Part shown: positions 33,850 through 45,049 of the stretch, piece after piece
Layout: each line of letters begins with the position of its first letter
Numbering within the stretch: the stretch's first letter is position 1
DNA from: Spirometra erinaceieuropaei
Lineage: Eukaryota > Platyhelminthes > Cestoda > Diphyllobothriidea > Diphyllobothriidae
NCBI GenBank assembly: GCA_902702965.1
Contig: CACRXP010000186.1
Coordinates: 572,659-636,658 of the forward strand
Direction of reading: 5' to 3'
Length of the DNA stretch: 64,000 bases
The notes under the pieces: model-generated
Seen by the model: only the letters and a program-made list of their open reading frames with translations
What the model was told of the DNA's origin: nothing
Database searches by the model: none
Position numbers and translations under genes: made by a program

Positions 33850-34800
33850 GAACAGGATTTGTGTTTAACGCTTCCCTGACAATGCCTGTAAACTGGCATA
33901 AAATACAACTCTTATTATTTCTCCGCACCGCTGCAGCGTGCCCGGCCATTCTCGTTCGGAGCTGTCTTCCGGTTTCTCCGACGTAGTTGCTTTGTCCGCA
34001 ACTGCATCAGATCCGATAAACGACTCCAGACGTTTCTAGCCGTGGCAGCGGGTCTTTCGGTTTCATTAACTGATACCTGATAGTTGCCTCCGGTCTGTGT
34101 GCCACTCCAACCCCAAGTGGTGCGAGAAGGCGGCCGACAGCTTCCGAAACGTTCTTGACATACGGAAGCGTTCGCCAAAATTTGGTTTCCATGCGGTTAG
34201 GCCTTTCGTCCCTTTTGCGTATGCACCGGTCGACGAAGTTGCGCGGGTAGCCATTGGCTTTGAAGACCCGTCGGAGGTATTGTAGTTCGGAAATCTTGTC
34301 TTCCGGCTCACTGCAGGGCGTTTCGACACACCGATAGAGCGTCCTTACAAAACAGCGTTTGCGGCTGATTGGGTGGTTGCTGTTGAAGTTCAGTACTTGC
34401 ATCGTATTTGTCGCTTTCCTGAACATTTTGGTCTTTAGTTCCCCACAATCTTTGCGGCGTATGGGGACATCCAGGAAGGCCAGCTGGTTGTTCTCTTCCT
34501 CCTCCGTCGTAAATTGTATATCTGGGAAGACCGCATTCAGCTGTTCCTTAAATGTTAGCAGTTGATCCCTGTCGATAACGACGAAGGTATCATCCACCTA
34601 CCGGGCCCAGAACTTCGGCTTGTGTTGTTGGAAGACCAGCGACTCTAACCGTTGCAGGACCACCTCGGCGATTAATCCCGAAATCGGCAAACCCATTGGT
34701 CTGCCCTTCACCTGTACGTAGATTGTCCCGTCGAATGTGAAGTACGTCCAGAGGTAGAACTTCAGGAGCTGAAGGACCTGGACTTGGTCCCTAATGCACG
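33850..34800 (-). pseudogene. PLE: RT motifs B-C, thumb and GIY-YIG endonuclease with two nonsense codons
   Basis: Read from 34800 down. LLKFYLWTYFTFDGTIYVQ and KGRPMGLPISGLIAEVVLQRLE (RT motif B region) lead to FWAR-stop-VDDTFVVI: the tyrosine of YVDD is now TAG but both aspartates remain. The thumb follows (LAFLDVPIRR, MFRKATNTMQV, SNHPISRKRC), then SEAVGRLLAPLGVGVAHRPEA, GVVYRI-TGA-CSCGQSNYVGETGRQL (GIY-YIG core with a second stop), and MAGHAAAVRR. The 3' end is lost near 33850. A subfamily distinct from the 14.5- and 60-kb PLEs. Confidence 0.93.
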
Positions 34801-34940
34801 AACCACCCGTATCTGCTTTTGTCTCTGATGTTGGGCTCGAGCAGGAATCCGAAACGTCAGGGTAATAAAGCTCTTGTCGCAGAGATCGTGTTACCTTCTT
34901 CAAGACTGCTTCCTGGGACTCGTCTCTTCGCTTCTATTGG
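34801..34940 (+). repeat. Inverted PLE terminal repeat (pLTR) at the 5' end of the minus-strand PLE
   Basis: From GAACCACCCGTATCTGC through the hammerhead to AATAAA, GCTCTTGTC, TTCTTCAAGAC and TGGGACTCGTCTCTTCGC. It matches in full the outer arm of the 44.3-kb element (reverse complement of 44309-44450). Orientation is opposite to the PLE coding strand. Confidence 0.8.
34821..34863 (+). ncRNA. Hammerhead ribozyme relic
   Basis: GUCU, core CUGAUGU (the final A of CUGANGA is changed to U), a degenerate stem II (GGGCUC against GAAUCC), GAA-ACGU-C and AATAAA five bases on. Core and stem damage suggest no activity. Confidence 0.72.
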
Positions 34941-35037
34941 CGATGGTTGCTTTGCCTGAATGTGTAGTTCGTTTATGAGAGACGCTGACTCATAGGTTGT
35001 GTGGAATGCTTGAGTCACCGCGAGAGATTTATGGCAT
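34941..35037 (+). repeat. ~97-bp direct repeat flanking the PLE (right)
   Basis: Partner of 33752-33848. It begins exactly where the inverted pLTR tail ends, consistent with a long target-site duplication made when the PLE inserted. Confidence 0.8.
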
Positions 35038-35400
35038 GCTGATAGCCCACGTACACGCTCGTCGGCGGGGGAGCGGCCAGAACCGGTACGATGTCCTTCA
35101 GAGAAGAGATGACTGCTTTTTTAAAAAGAGATTTCACTGATGCTTCTTCTGCCAGTACAATGCGTGGCAATGAGGTGTCATTCAGCACCGCATAGAACAA
35201 AGTGACGACTTGATCGACGCCTACACAATGACCAGTGCCAAACAAGTGTGCTAGAATGGGATCAAATGCAACTTTCCTGTCGCTTCCAGTCCTAATCAAA
35301 TCGAAAGGTGCTGCAAAATTCTCATTCAAGGACATAGGGTAGTTCAACCAACGCAACCTGCTCCATGGGATCAGGTGAATGCATAGACGTGTGCTGCAAC
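35015..35400 (-). other. Possible host exon or unknown coding fragment
   Basis: A minus frame reads NENFAAPFDLIRTGSD..VAFDPILAHLFGTGH and continues VDQVVTLFYAVLNDTSLPRIV..PPTSVYVGYQHAINLSR. It has balanced amino-acid use, unlike the chance ORFs nearby. Upstream is TTTTTTCACTCAG, an acceptor-like site, and the frame ends next to CG-GTGACT, a weak donor-like site. No family recognised. The last ~20 bases lie in the flanking repeat, as expected if the PLE inserted just after an exon. It could equally be an old retroelement piece. Confidence 0.3.
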
Positions 35401-35748
35401 GACTCCTTTTTACCTCTGAGTGAAAAAAGCTATGGATTCGTAAAAAACACCTTGGGGTTGAGCAATAAAAAAACTAACAAGAGATGTGGTTGATATCGTT
35501 TCGGAAGCTGGGCGGTTGAGCATCCTGAAAATGTGGATCAAATAGAGACGTCTTTCCTTTCGGTCGTCGGCGGGCGTTCAACCGTGGTTTTCGTTATCGA
35601 ACGGTTCGGGGTATCCATCGCCAGTAAGAAACCTACTACAGTCAGGTCTTCCTCTTACACATCCGAACAACAAAGTTGTCTCTTTGGTTCCGGTGTACGT
35701 AACGGTGGAAGTTATTGCACTGTCCTACCTACGCTTCTGTTCGGATTC
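35401..35748. other. No recognised feature
   Basis: One short plus ORF (35533-35772) without motif that runs into the next element's terminal repeat. Confidence 0.45.
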
Positions 35749-35750
35749 TA

Positions 35751-36748
35751 CAGTAGGTGGGCTAACTCATGAAATGTCGACCGAAATTCCGAAATGCGTT
35801 TTCGTATCGAAAAGATTAATTAAGTGGGGTTGTAAAACTAATCAGTCTGCAGGATAATTCTATAATGATTCAGTTACCTCAGGATGCTGGCTTTTAAACG
35901 AACTTCCTTCTGGCTGCATAGTATGAAACTATACTCTGTAAAAAATGACTACTTACTTAGCATGCATTTTCCTCATTGATTTTCGATGTCCCTAAAGAAT
36001 TCAATTATAGTTCATGGAAAACATGAATAAAAATATTCATTCTTCCACTCATTCCGTAGAAAATGACGTCTTCTTTCTATTTTTTACTCGAAGGAAGGGT
36101 ATTATTCCGTTTTCAAAAACTTTTCCAATTCCCGAATAATTTTGAACCTGCTTCTCCGTCACACCTGCATTTAGGATTTTCAAACTATAAGCCATGTATT
36201 TTCCGGGTACAGAAAACCACACATTTCTCTACGGTATTGAGAGGAGACCATATGGGGTTCATAAAATTTATCAGTGCATTTCAGTCATATTGTTAACTTT
36301 ACAAACCACATTGGTAAATACGGAGACATGATGTTTTATGAACGGTCATTTCACGCTATTTAAAAGTTTCACAATTAGACACTTTTTAAAAACCGAATTA
36401 CGTCCCTCCTTCGAGTATAAAATAGAAAGACGACGTAGTTTTCTACCGAATGAGCGAAAAGATGAATATTTTATTGCATGTTTTCCACGAACTATAATTG
36501 GACTTTTAGGGGCATCGAAAATCAATGAGAAAAATGCATGCCAACTAAGTAGTCCTTTTTTACATAGTATAGTTTCTGTATGCCGCCGGAAGGAAGTTTG
36601 CTCGAAAGCCGGCATTCTGATGTAACTGAATTATTGTAGAATTATACTGAAGACTGATTAATTTCACAGCCCTACTTAATTAATCTTTTCGAGATGAAAA
36701 CACATTTCGGAATTTCGGTTGACATTTCATGATTTAGCCCACCTACTG
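35751..36748. mobile_element. Long-terminal-inverted-repeat DNA element, complete copy (998 bp)
   Basis: TA-CAGTAGGTGGGCTAACTCATG...CATGATTTAGCCCACCTACTG-TA: perfect-looking outer ends and a TA duplication. The arms pair over some 300 bp: AAATGCGTTTTCGTATCG with its inverse near 36690, and GATTTTCGATG with its inverse near 36520. The centre has family blocks (GGAGACCATATGGGGTTCATAAAATTT). No transposase. A foldback-type non-autonomous partner of the Tc1-like copies, which have matching ends (CATTTCATGA...CTACTGTA). Confidence 0.9.
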
Positions 36749-36750
36749 TA

Positions 36751-37890
36751 CTTTTCGAACCCAGGAGGGCGCTCTTCTGATCAACGACGCACACGGAAAC
36801 GGAAACAAATAAATTATTTTGACCGCCCGACGCAAATTGCAATGGGGTGTGTCCTATTAGCCTATTGGCCTTTATTCCAGTCTCCGCAAACCAGGCACAC
36901 ACTCCGACAACCTGACCAATTGAGGAACGCTGAAGAAGGTATCTCACGAAAGTATTTTCTCGGTATGCTGAACTTCATTTGAGTTAGTAATTAGCCCCTA
37001 TTTATGGCATCATATTGTTATGGCGCACGCTAGTTCCGAGGTCTTTCCTCCGCGGAGGGGTTTTTGCTAGCTTAGGATGACAACCGTAGTTAAAAATAGA
37101 TGAATAATTGAATGCTGCAAAAGCTTCCCTGCCCAATTCTGCTGGCGGACGGGGGTGGCGTGGAAAGCGTGTTCTGCTTTTTCGAAACACCCAGAACGCT
37201 TTTTATCCGCCGCCATGTTAGTGTCCAATTAGCTGCTTAAATCCTGGCACTGTCTCACCTGCATGCCAGCTTTCATAATTAGTAAGGAATCCCTTGCAGG
37301 ATCAATGGGTAGAAAAGAAGAGTATAAAATTAGCAAACGGAGCTAATTGTCTTGAAGTTCCCGACTTTAGCTGTTTCTAAGAATAAAAGAGGGAGTAGCT
37401 GAAGGACTTTAAAATACGCACTCGTCGAGAAAATTCGCATCATGTCCATGCAGATGGCTGCGTTAACCAATAAGGAGGTGAGTCAGCGTCCTTGAGTCTG
37501 ATTGGGCAGGATGGGCTGAGAGGTGTGGAGCTCAACGCATCTGTTGATCGATTTGTGACTCCATTGTCTCTCGTGCTGACTTGCTCATGGCCCGTCCACT
37601 CATCCTGCTGGCATCAGACTCGTAGGCACGATTTTGTAGGAAACCGCGAGAGGCCAACGGTTTATCAGTGCTCATACGCCACTAATCGTACAAGCCCATC
37701 AAATATCTCGAAAATAGCGAACAGTACGAGAATAGATACCCTTCGTGGAATGTAGCGCAAGACCGCCTGTTTTTCGGACGGTCTGTATTCCTTTTTGCCA
37801 TTTTGTCCGTCTTGATTGACTGGAAGGAGGATAAATTTCTCTGATTTCCTGAAGAAGATGGTAAGGCGAGCTCTGAGAATGATGATTTAT
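36751..37890. other. No recognised gene
   Basis: Mixed sequence with short ORFs only (for example 37492-37755 plus). Nothing supports coding. Confidence 0.45.
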
Positions 37891-37892
37891 TC

Positions 37893-37934
37893 ATCTGACG
37901 TTTCACACTCATACTCGAGCGCATCATCGGAGAT
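37893..37934 (-). ncRNA. Hammerhead ribozyme relic downstream of the 38-kb PLE
   Basis: Minus strand: AUCU, core CCGAUGA (invariant U changed to C), extra U, stem II GCGCUC/GAGUGU held by GU pairs, GAA-ACGU-C, AGAU, then AATAAA five bases after the cleavage C. Same strand as the PLE ORF at 37960-38436 and just past its stop, matching the layout at 15.3 and 61.3 kb. Confidence 0.75.
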
Positions 37935-37959
37935 AGGAAATATTAGAAAATTACACGGT

Positions 37960-38436
37960 TTAAATAGGTCCCTCTCGCTCGCGCCTGATAGGGCCGTCAA
38001 TTTCTATCCTCATTAGGCCTCCCCTGGTGCGTAGGTGGTGTTTGGCGGCCTCGTATGGTGCCGGTAGGTCGACGCAGCGGTTGATGGAGTTGGCGTCTGT
38101 TTGCCAGGCCTCGATTATTTCTCGCGCCAGTCTGTTTTCCGCTCGGCCGAGCACTTGGGCGCCGTCAAAGTCAAAGCGGTGGTCATTTTCCAGACTGTGC
38201 ATGGCGACGTGTGAGCGCGCATCTTTCCGCTTGACGGCTAAGGCGTGCTCATGTGTGCGCGTTTTAAGTCGTTTGTTTGTCATGCCGCAATAGTTGGCCT
38301 GACAGTCTAGGCAGCTGACGCGGTAAATGACACCTGACATGTCCTCAGGGGGCAGCCTACCCTTTGGCTGCATGACTAATCGGCGGATGGTGGCTTCCGG
38401 TCGATGTCCAACGCCCACGTTAAGTGGTTTCAGCAC
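37960..38436 (-). pseudogene. PLE GIY-YIG endonuclease, 5'-truncated, open reading frame
   Basis: 158 codons without a stop. NVGVGHRPEATIRRLVMQPKGRL leads into GVIYRVSCLDCQANYCGMTNKRLKTRTHEHALAVKR, the GIY-YIG core (GVIY, YCG), then HSLENDHRFDFDGAQVLGRAENRLAREIIEAW and SINRCVDLPAPYEAAKHHLR, the usual C-terminus. The RT part is missing: the element stops at about 38438 against an AT repeat. A third PLE subfamily by sequence (MTNKRLKTR in place of QTGRxLxSR). Confidence 0.93.
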
Positions 38437-38445
38437 CCATATGTA

Positions 38446-38460
38446 TATATATATATATCA
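38446..38460. repeat. (AT)n microsatellite
   Basis: Short TATATATATATATAT run at the truncated end of the PLE. Confidence 0.9.
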
Positions 38461-39121
38461 ATCAGGAATGGGCGCACACCGATCTATTGGCTTCACAAAG
38501 CAAACAAGATCCGTATGTGTGGCAAAGGTCACGAACAGGCAACCAATTACCAGGCCGTAGTCGGCCAAGTCATAATAGCAGCGAGGAGGGACGACAGAGA
38601 ATGCGGGTAGATTGATACAGCACTGTTTCGGGCTTATTCTGCCTTCATTCAGCCAATCATAACCCTGACCACCAGCAGCTGGGACCAGAAACACAAACAT
38701 GCACACAGACGCACCTGGCGCAGTCGGTCCACCACTGAAGCCTACCAGATGGGTCATAAGCACTTCATCGAACCGAAGTTCATCAGTGTCTCGCCACCTG
38801 TCACCGAGGGGTCCCACTGAGGAGCCGAACCCCTCGCAGCTGTGTTACGCAGCGGCAGAATATCGGCAAAACACATGTCTGGGCTTTTAGCATGTATCTA
38901 TGTCGGGAGTACGGTTTAATACCTTTACCATATGGAATTCATACTACTCGTAGTACTACTTGTTTGTAGAACGGACATAACATGGTTATTCCACACTAGT
39001 TGATTGTCTTCGACTCAAATGTTCATTGAAATTTCGGTTCTGACCCTAAAAAGTCATGTCCCGGAGACTTAACTCCAAGTCCTGCACTGAGTTGTTTCTG
39101 AACTTATTCACTTGATATATA
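38461..39121. other. No recognised feature
   Basis: ORFs on both strands overlap and lack motifs. Confidence 0.45.
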
Positions 39122-39300
39122 TATATCGTGGCCCGGTGAGTAGAGGCGTTGACTTGTCTTTGTCGGTAATATCATTCTGCCTATATATCATGCGCCGCTG
39201 TGCGGCTGCTGGTTGGGCTCGAGAGAGAGTCCATAAGGCACAACGGAACGAGTGAGTTCCGTATGAACGATCGGTGAGCGCCCCCCTAACATTGTATATT
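39122..39300 (+). mobile_element. SINE with internal deletion
   Basis: Head CGTGGCCCGGTGAGTAGAGGCGTTGAC jumps straight to TTGTCTTTGTCGGTAATATC, so the B-box region and half of the body are missing. The tail is intact to GCGCCCCCCTAACATTG and runs directly into the next SINE. Confidence 0.88.
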
Positions 39301-39599
39301 CCCGATCGAAAACCGACAGGGCAACGGGCTCGTGGCCCGGTGAGTAGAGGCGTTGACTTCTAAACCAACAGGTCGCGAGTTCGAGGCTCGGGTGTTCCAC
39401 ACTTCGGGCTTGGGTATGGCTGGCTGACGACGGCTAATAAGCCAGAAATGGCCATTCCAGTCTCCCTTGTCTTTGTCGGTAATATCATTCTGCCTATATA
39501 TCATGCGCCGCTGCGCGGCTGCTGGTTGGGCTCGAGAGAGAGCCCTTAAGGCACAACGGAACGAGTGAGTTCCGTATGAACGATCGGTGAGCGCCCCCT

Positions 39600-39601
<2 letters not shown>
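39301..39601 (+). mobile_element. tRNA-derived SINE, full length
   Basis: CCCGATCGAAAACCGACAGG leader, CGTGGCCCGGTGAGTAGAGG (A box), GGTCGCGAGTTCGAGGCTC (B box), then the body and tail to GCGCCCCCTAACAT, followed by (AT)n. The best reference copy in the window. The anticodon-loop region (GACTTCTAAACC) suggests a tRNA-Arg(TCT)-like ancestor. Confidence 0.9.

Positions 39602-39639
<38 letters not shown>
39602..39639. repeat. (AT)n microsatellite
   Basis: About 18 AT units between two SINEs, probably grown from the SINE 3' end. Confidence 0.95.
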
Positions 39640-39642
<3 letters not shown>

Positions 39643-39990
39643 GAAAGGTAATACCGACAAAGACAAGGGAGACCGGAATGGCCATTTCTGGCTTATTAGC
39701 CGTCATCAGCCAGTCATACCCAACCCCAAGTGTGGATCACTTGAGATTCGGACCCGGGATCTTTGGTCATGGAGTTGAACGCTCTACCATTGAGCCACGG
39801 GCCCGTTGTCCTGTCGGTTGTGATCGGGAATATTAATTATGATAGTGGGCGCTCACCGATCGGTATTACCTTTCCAACATATATCACTAGTCGCTGTGCG
39901 ACTGCCTGCGAGGGTTTAAGTATGAGCCCCAAGGCACAACGGAACGAGCATGTTCCGTAACCTGATCGGTGAGCGCCCACTATCATAAAA
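39640..39990. mobile_element. Inverted composite of a second SINE subfamily
   Basis: Left part (39640-39857) reads on the minus strand: CGTGGCTCAATGGTAGAGCGTTCAAC (head), GGTCCGAATCTCAAG (B box), then the body. Right part (39862-39985) is the plus-strand tail with a shorter, different middle. GTTGGAAAGGTAATACC at 39638 and its complement at 39872 show the two parts are joined back to back. The 39988-40007 AT run closes it. Confidence 0.82.
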
Positions 39991-40009
39991 TATATATATA
40001 TATATAAAA

Positions 40010-41164
40010 TAATAACAGAACAAAGTATGAACGTTCCATTTTCGGTCTGTCAGTTGAATATGTATTTCCAGAAGCTTGTGTTGTCTGTCGACTGCCCGCA
40101 GAGACTGTCGAGCCCAACAGGGTATTGAAATGCTGGTGATCACCTTCCTATTTGTGATATCCTCGCACCAGTCGACTGTCCGGCTCGGACATTCGACTAA
40201 TGCCTGGAAGAGGAAAGAGAGAGAGATGTGTTATGTTTTGATTTCGTCTGCTACGACACTCGAAAGGCAAAAGCCTGTACGGATCACGTCGGGGTCACCA
40301 ATTTTCAGGATGGTGTTGTCGAAAACACGAAGATTCCCAAATCCGAGGTCTCAGAAGACGGATTGGATTGGACAACTTGCCTGGAGAGACTGATTGCGGC
40401 AGCTGCTTCAAGATCTTTGTGTTTTTGACCACTCCACTTTCGACAAGCATACTCCCGCGGCCAGTTGTTGAAGAAAGTTCGGATAGAGAATGGACTAGTT
40501 TGCCTAACTAGCGCAGAAAACTTTCGTGCATTGGCCGAATAAAAGTTTGCGTCGCCACTTATTTGGAGTCAATTTGAGCCATCTACGTTCCATTCATAGT
40601 CACGCCAGAATGAGCGTAGTAGGTTAAACTAGTTCAAACAAGTTTTATCTACCTTACCATCTGTAGTCAGAGGTATAGATAGCCGACACATCAGTTCATA
40701 GCTCCTTCTGTAATTTCAATTTAAGATTATAAACTGCTGGTGGGGTAGAACGGCACAGAAATTCGCCAAGGTACACATTTACATTTTTAAGGACAAAAAT
40801 GCTGCGCTAATTTGAAATAGTATTGGCTTTTCCGCCTTCCTGTTTCAGTTGAGTTGAGCGGACAGAAGGACCTCCTTTCAAACCTGCTAAGGATTTTCGT
40901 GTGAATCTTTCTCACTTTTCTCCGTACACAATCACACAGGAATACTCGTAAGAAAGTGAGCTTACAGTACAACAATTGTAAGCATAGGAAAGCTCCTAGA
41001 TTTAGAGAACCGCCCGGTTTATGTCTTAAGGTTCCTCGCTGTTCGTTAAAAAGATAACGCTAAAGCATATTCTGTATGAGAAAAAGTCTATTTAAACGTT
41101 CCACTGGGCTATTTAATAGAATGGATGAAAGGCACCCTAGCTATAGTCGCCGGCAATTTAAATC
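40010..41164. other. No gene; fragment of the GC-rich dispersed repeat at 40290-40400
   Basis: AGATTCCCAAATCCGAGGTC, AGACGGATTGGATTGGACAA and GCAGCTGC match 18150-18260 and 22720-22815. The remainder shows nothing recognisable. Confidence 0.5.
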
Positions 41165-41593
<429 letters not shown>

Positions 41594-41869
41594 AACACGA
41601 GCACCGCCATCACCACCGTCATCGTCATTATCATTATCCCCGTCATCGCCACAACAGCATCAGCATCTTCATCGCCATCGGCCTCGGTTTCCTTACCTAC
41701 GATAGGCTTCCTTTTTGTTAAAAGTTACGCCCTTCTTGAATGCTATGCTGGGTAGTATGACATAAGAACAATCAAAATCCCCGCAATGCTTATGTACTTT
41801 GGACCAAGACAGACACTTTTATTTCCCTTAAGAGTAAGCGGAACGTGGTGTGCGTTTTAGATGGAAATA

Positions 41870-42848
41870 CAGTAAGTGACCGATCTCATGAAATGGTTAC
41901 CAAAATTCTGAAATGCGTTTTTGACTAGGAAGGATTTCTTAGTCGCCGTTGTAACACTGATTATCTTCCGGCATAATCCTAAAATATTTCGGGCTCGGCA
42001 AGATGTCGGCTCTTGAATGCATTTTTTTCAATCTCCTGTAGGAACCGTACTCGGTAAAAAATGACTACTCAAATAGCATGAATTTTTCGCACTGATTTTC
42101 GATGATCTTATAAATTAAAATATATTTTATAGAAGATATGCACAAAAATATTCTTTTTTCGCTCACTTGATAGAAAATCACGTTAACTTTATATTTTATG
42201 CTTGAAGATGGAGTATACTTATGTGTTAAAAAAGTTTTCGAATTCCTGATTAATTTAGGGCCGGATCAGCCGTTGCATTAGCGCCTGGTGATTTTAGTCA
42301 ACAAGATACATGCCTTCCGCGTAAGGAAAATCGTATATTTCTTTATCCCTTTAAAAAGATACCATATTGAGCCCATAAAATTTTGCAATGGATGCGGACT
42401 ATGCTGTGCATTTCTTAAGAAGCAGTGACAAACGGAAAGGTACGATGCTGTATGAATGGACATCAATCTCATAATAAGAGACATTTTTTAAAGCCTAAAC
42501 ATACTTCTTCTTCAAGTATAAAATATAAAGTTAACGTGATTTTCTGTTAAACGAGTGAAAAAGGAATATTTTAAAGCATGCCTTCCAGAAAACATATTTG
42601 ATTTTATAAGATCATCGAAAATCAGTGCGAAAAATTCATGCTATTTGAGTAGTCATTTTTTACCGAGTACGGTTCCTACAGGAGATTGGAAAGAAATGCA
42701 TTCAAGAGCCGACATCTTGCCGAGTCCGAAATATCATAGAATTATGCCGGAAGATAATCAGTGTTACAACGACGACTAAGTAATCCTTCCTAATCAAAAA
42801 CGCATTTCAGAATTTTGGTAAACATTTCATGAGATCAGTCACTCACTG
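41870..42848. mobile_element. Long-terminal-inverted-repeat DNA element, complete copy (979 bp)
   Basis: TA-CAGTAAGTGACCGATCTCATGAAAT...ATTTCATGAGATCAGTCACTCACTG-TA. The arms pair for about 300 bp, for example TTCCGGCATAATCCTA with its inverse near 42745, and CTCGGCAAGATGTCGGCTC near 42712. The short centre has CATAAAATTTTGCAATGG. No transposase. With 35751-36748 this gives the size standard for the family. Confidence 0.92.
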
Positions 42849-42850
42849 TA

Positions 42851-44296
42851 GAAGCACTACCTAGGTAAGTTTAAGCTACCAATAATCATGGGGAAAAGGT
42901 GCAGTGCGCACCAGCAACTCACTTTTTACTGCTAATTTTTGGAAGAGACTTTGTCAACTTTTTTTTATTCTGTCTCTTTCGTTGGGAAAGAGGCTATTAT
43001 ACTAAATTCATAGCCCGACATTTCTATTGCTTCGATATGAAGCAAGGTAAGACGTGCGGTGTTTAATAACGTCCAAAATGTCGTGGGCTTCTGCTAGAAG
43101 CATAGACGCAGTCCATCGCGTCCAGCTTCTAACGCAAATGCAAATGACTCCTTCGTTCGAATATTTGTCCGCCGCGGCGCCTAATCTTTGTAGGCTGTGG
43201 TTTTTGTAAGTGAAACAGACGCCTGTTCGACCACTTATCTTATTTTAATGGCAGAAGATGAGAAGTAAAAAGCGGATGCTGAAGTCATCATTCCCAGTGA
43301 GCTCTCGGCAGGAAAAGGGCGTGTCCTCATTAACTTCCTGCCAGATCATTAGAGAAGGACACTGAATAAACTACGGAGGGATGCTTATCTCGGTCGATTG
43401 TTTGACCAAAATGACGGGCGAAGATGGGGACACTTGACGGCAGTCTAAAACGCGCCAAATGTGGATCTTGAGCTATTTGCCTCTTGACTAGGGCTTGCGT
43501 TAAGCTCTTCACCGCACAGGTTGTGCAGCCTGTGTGCGTGTGTCGACGAAGAGGAGGCGTTGCCGCAGTAACGACCCGTATGCACGACCTAGCAGCATTT
43601 ATTATTTATAATCAGTCTGACATGCTAGGGTCTATCGCGACGCGCTATCAACTCTAGCTTAGTAGGTTGCCGATTTACGACATTACTCGGTTCTCATGGG
43701 AGTAGAATGTAGTGGCCGGAGGACTGAGAGCCTCACTGCAATGACTCCTACTCAGTATGGCCTTTATGACACTCCTACCCATGTATGATTTAAATCGGTA
43801 TTATGAAAGCCCCCCTCCCCTCTGTAAGCCTTCATAAAGAGTGGAAACCAGGCCGTGCATAGCACGCGTAGACCAACTGTTTAGCACTGTCAGTCACCGC
43901 TCCGGCATCAACCGCCGCTCGCCTTAACGCTATCCTCCACCGAAGCAGAGTGAGAGAGGGGAGATTGCGGCAGACGGTAGGCAATTTCCCGGGGCTGCAC
44001 CCACTCAGTGATGAACGTCGTAGCATGCGGAAATCTAACTGCCCACTGTTATGGGGCGATTACGCGGCCACCAGACAACACCGGACAGTACTATATTGGC
44101 GCTCTGCATCTCAAATCAGTGTTGACATGTATTGTCCTACGCCCATGGAGAAGTTCTGGTCACTATGACGCGCGTAGTCTGCTTTTCAGGATCATGAGAA
44201 GGCATAAATGCATTTGAGAAGGTCTGACGTGACAGTCTCCGTCTGTCTAGCAGGCATATGATTGATAGGGAGCAGCATTTTAACTTCGTACATAAC
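42851..44296. other. No recognised gene
   Basis: Short ORFs on both strands, none with motifs. No repeat match found within the window. Confidence 0.45.
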
Positions 44297-44308
44297 ATTA
44301 TACAGAGT
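44297..44308 (+). repeat. 12-bp target-site duplication (left)
   Basis: ATTATACAGAGT, repeated exactly at 44903-44914. Confidence 0.9.
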
Positions 44309-44385
44309 TAATAGAAGCGAAGAGACGAGTCCCAGGAAGTTGTCTTGAAGAAGGAGACACGATCGCCGGGACAAGAGTTTTATTA

Positions 44386-44427
44386 ACCTGACGTTTCGGA
44401 TTCCTACTCGAATCCATCATCAGAGAC
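44386..44427 (-). ncRNA. Hammerhead ribozyme, intact-looking core
   Basis: Minus strand: GUCU, CUGAUGA, extra U, stem II GGAUUC/GAAUCC with loop GAGUAG, GAA, palindromic ACGU, cleavage C, AGGU closing stem I. AATAAA starts 5 nt after the C. All invariant residues are present. Confidence 0.85.
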
Positions 44428-44818
44428 AAAAAAGCAGAAACGGGTGGTTGCTGCACAAGGGGCTGCGGTATTTATGGGATGCAGTAGCCATTCTACCGCA
44501 TACCTATGAACATTCACGGCTCCCCCCTTCATCCGGGATCGTCGCACTTGGTGTGATCACTGCTTGATGGCCGACATTCGAGTCGATAATTGCTGCAATT
44601 TCATCACGTGCGTTGGATGTTGGCGTGATGATTGCTCGACCATCTGACGCACCGACCCCGGTGTTGGGAAAAGTGTTCACCTCTGCGCTCCACCGCATTA
44701 ATTACGACCCCAGCGGTGATTGCGAGAGCTGTTAATTACAGTGTCGCATATGGTCTCACGGAAGCCACGTGCTATAAGTTCTGCACTCCTTGTGCCACCA
44801 TCACCTTTATCTGCGAAT

Positions 44819-44860
44819 GTCTCTGATGATGGATTCGAGTGAGAATCCGAAGCGTCAGAC
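44819..44860 (+). ncRNA. Hammerhead ribozyme with one stem III change
   Basis: GUCU, CUGAUGA, extra U, stem II GGAUUC/GAAUCC, GAA, then GCGU in place of ACGU, C, AGAC (perfect stem I). The A-to-G change weakens the self-complementary stem III. AATAAA lies 5 nt past the cleavage C. Confidence 0.8.
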
Positions 44861-44902
44861 CAATAAATTTCTTGTTCCAGTGACCGCACCTTCGTCTTCT
44901 GA

Positions 44903-44914
44903 ATTATACAGAGT
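44903..44914 (+). repeat. 12-bp target-site duplication (right)
   Basis: Exact copy of 44297-44308. Confidence 0.9.
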
Positions 44915-45049
44915 CCTTGCATGAAATAATTCAAAATACATAGTGAGTCAGAAGTAACCGGGCAGTCAAAAACTCTTGGTTCAAATGATAAAATTTGCTG
45001 ATATTCAGGTCATACATTACTAAATCAACTATACACGAAATAAAAGTCA

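Larger units (their letters stand above)
44309..44902. mobile_element. Palindromic ORF-less element with outward-facing hammerheads, copy 2 (594 bp)
   Basis: Left arm: tail, hammerhead on the minus strand, then GCAACCACCCGTTTCTGC. Right arm: GCCACCATCACC, then a plus-strand hammerhead and tail. The centre shares CTCCCCxCTTCATC, TGCTTGATGGCC and GTTGGATGxTGGCGTGATGA with 13888-14050. Flanked by a perfect 12-bp duplication with differing bases outside. No coding capacity. Arms are more diverged from each other than in the 13.7-kb copy. Confidence 0.88.

Noticed and set aside
39304..39601. Possible functional tRNA-Arg gene
   Set aside because: The tRNA-like head is followed by the same non-tRNA body and tail as many copies here, and the acceptor pairing is poor: a SINE.
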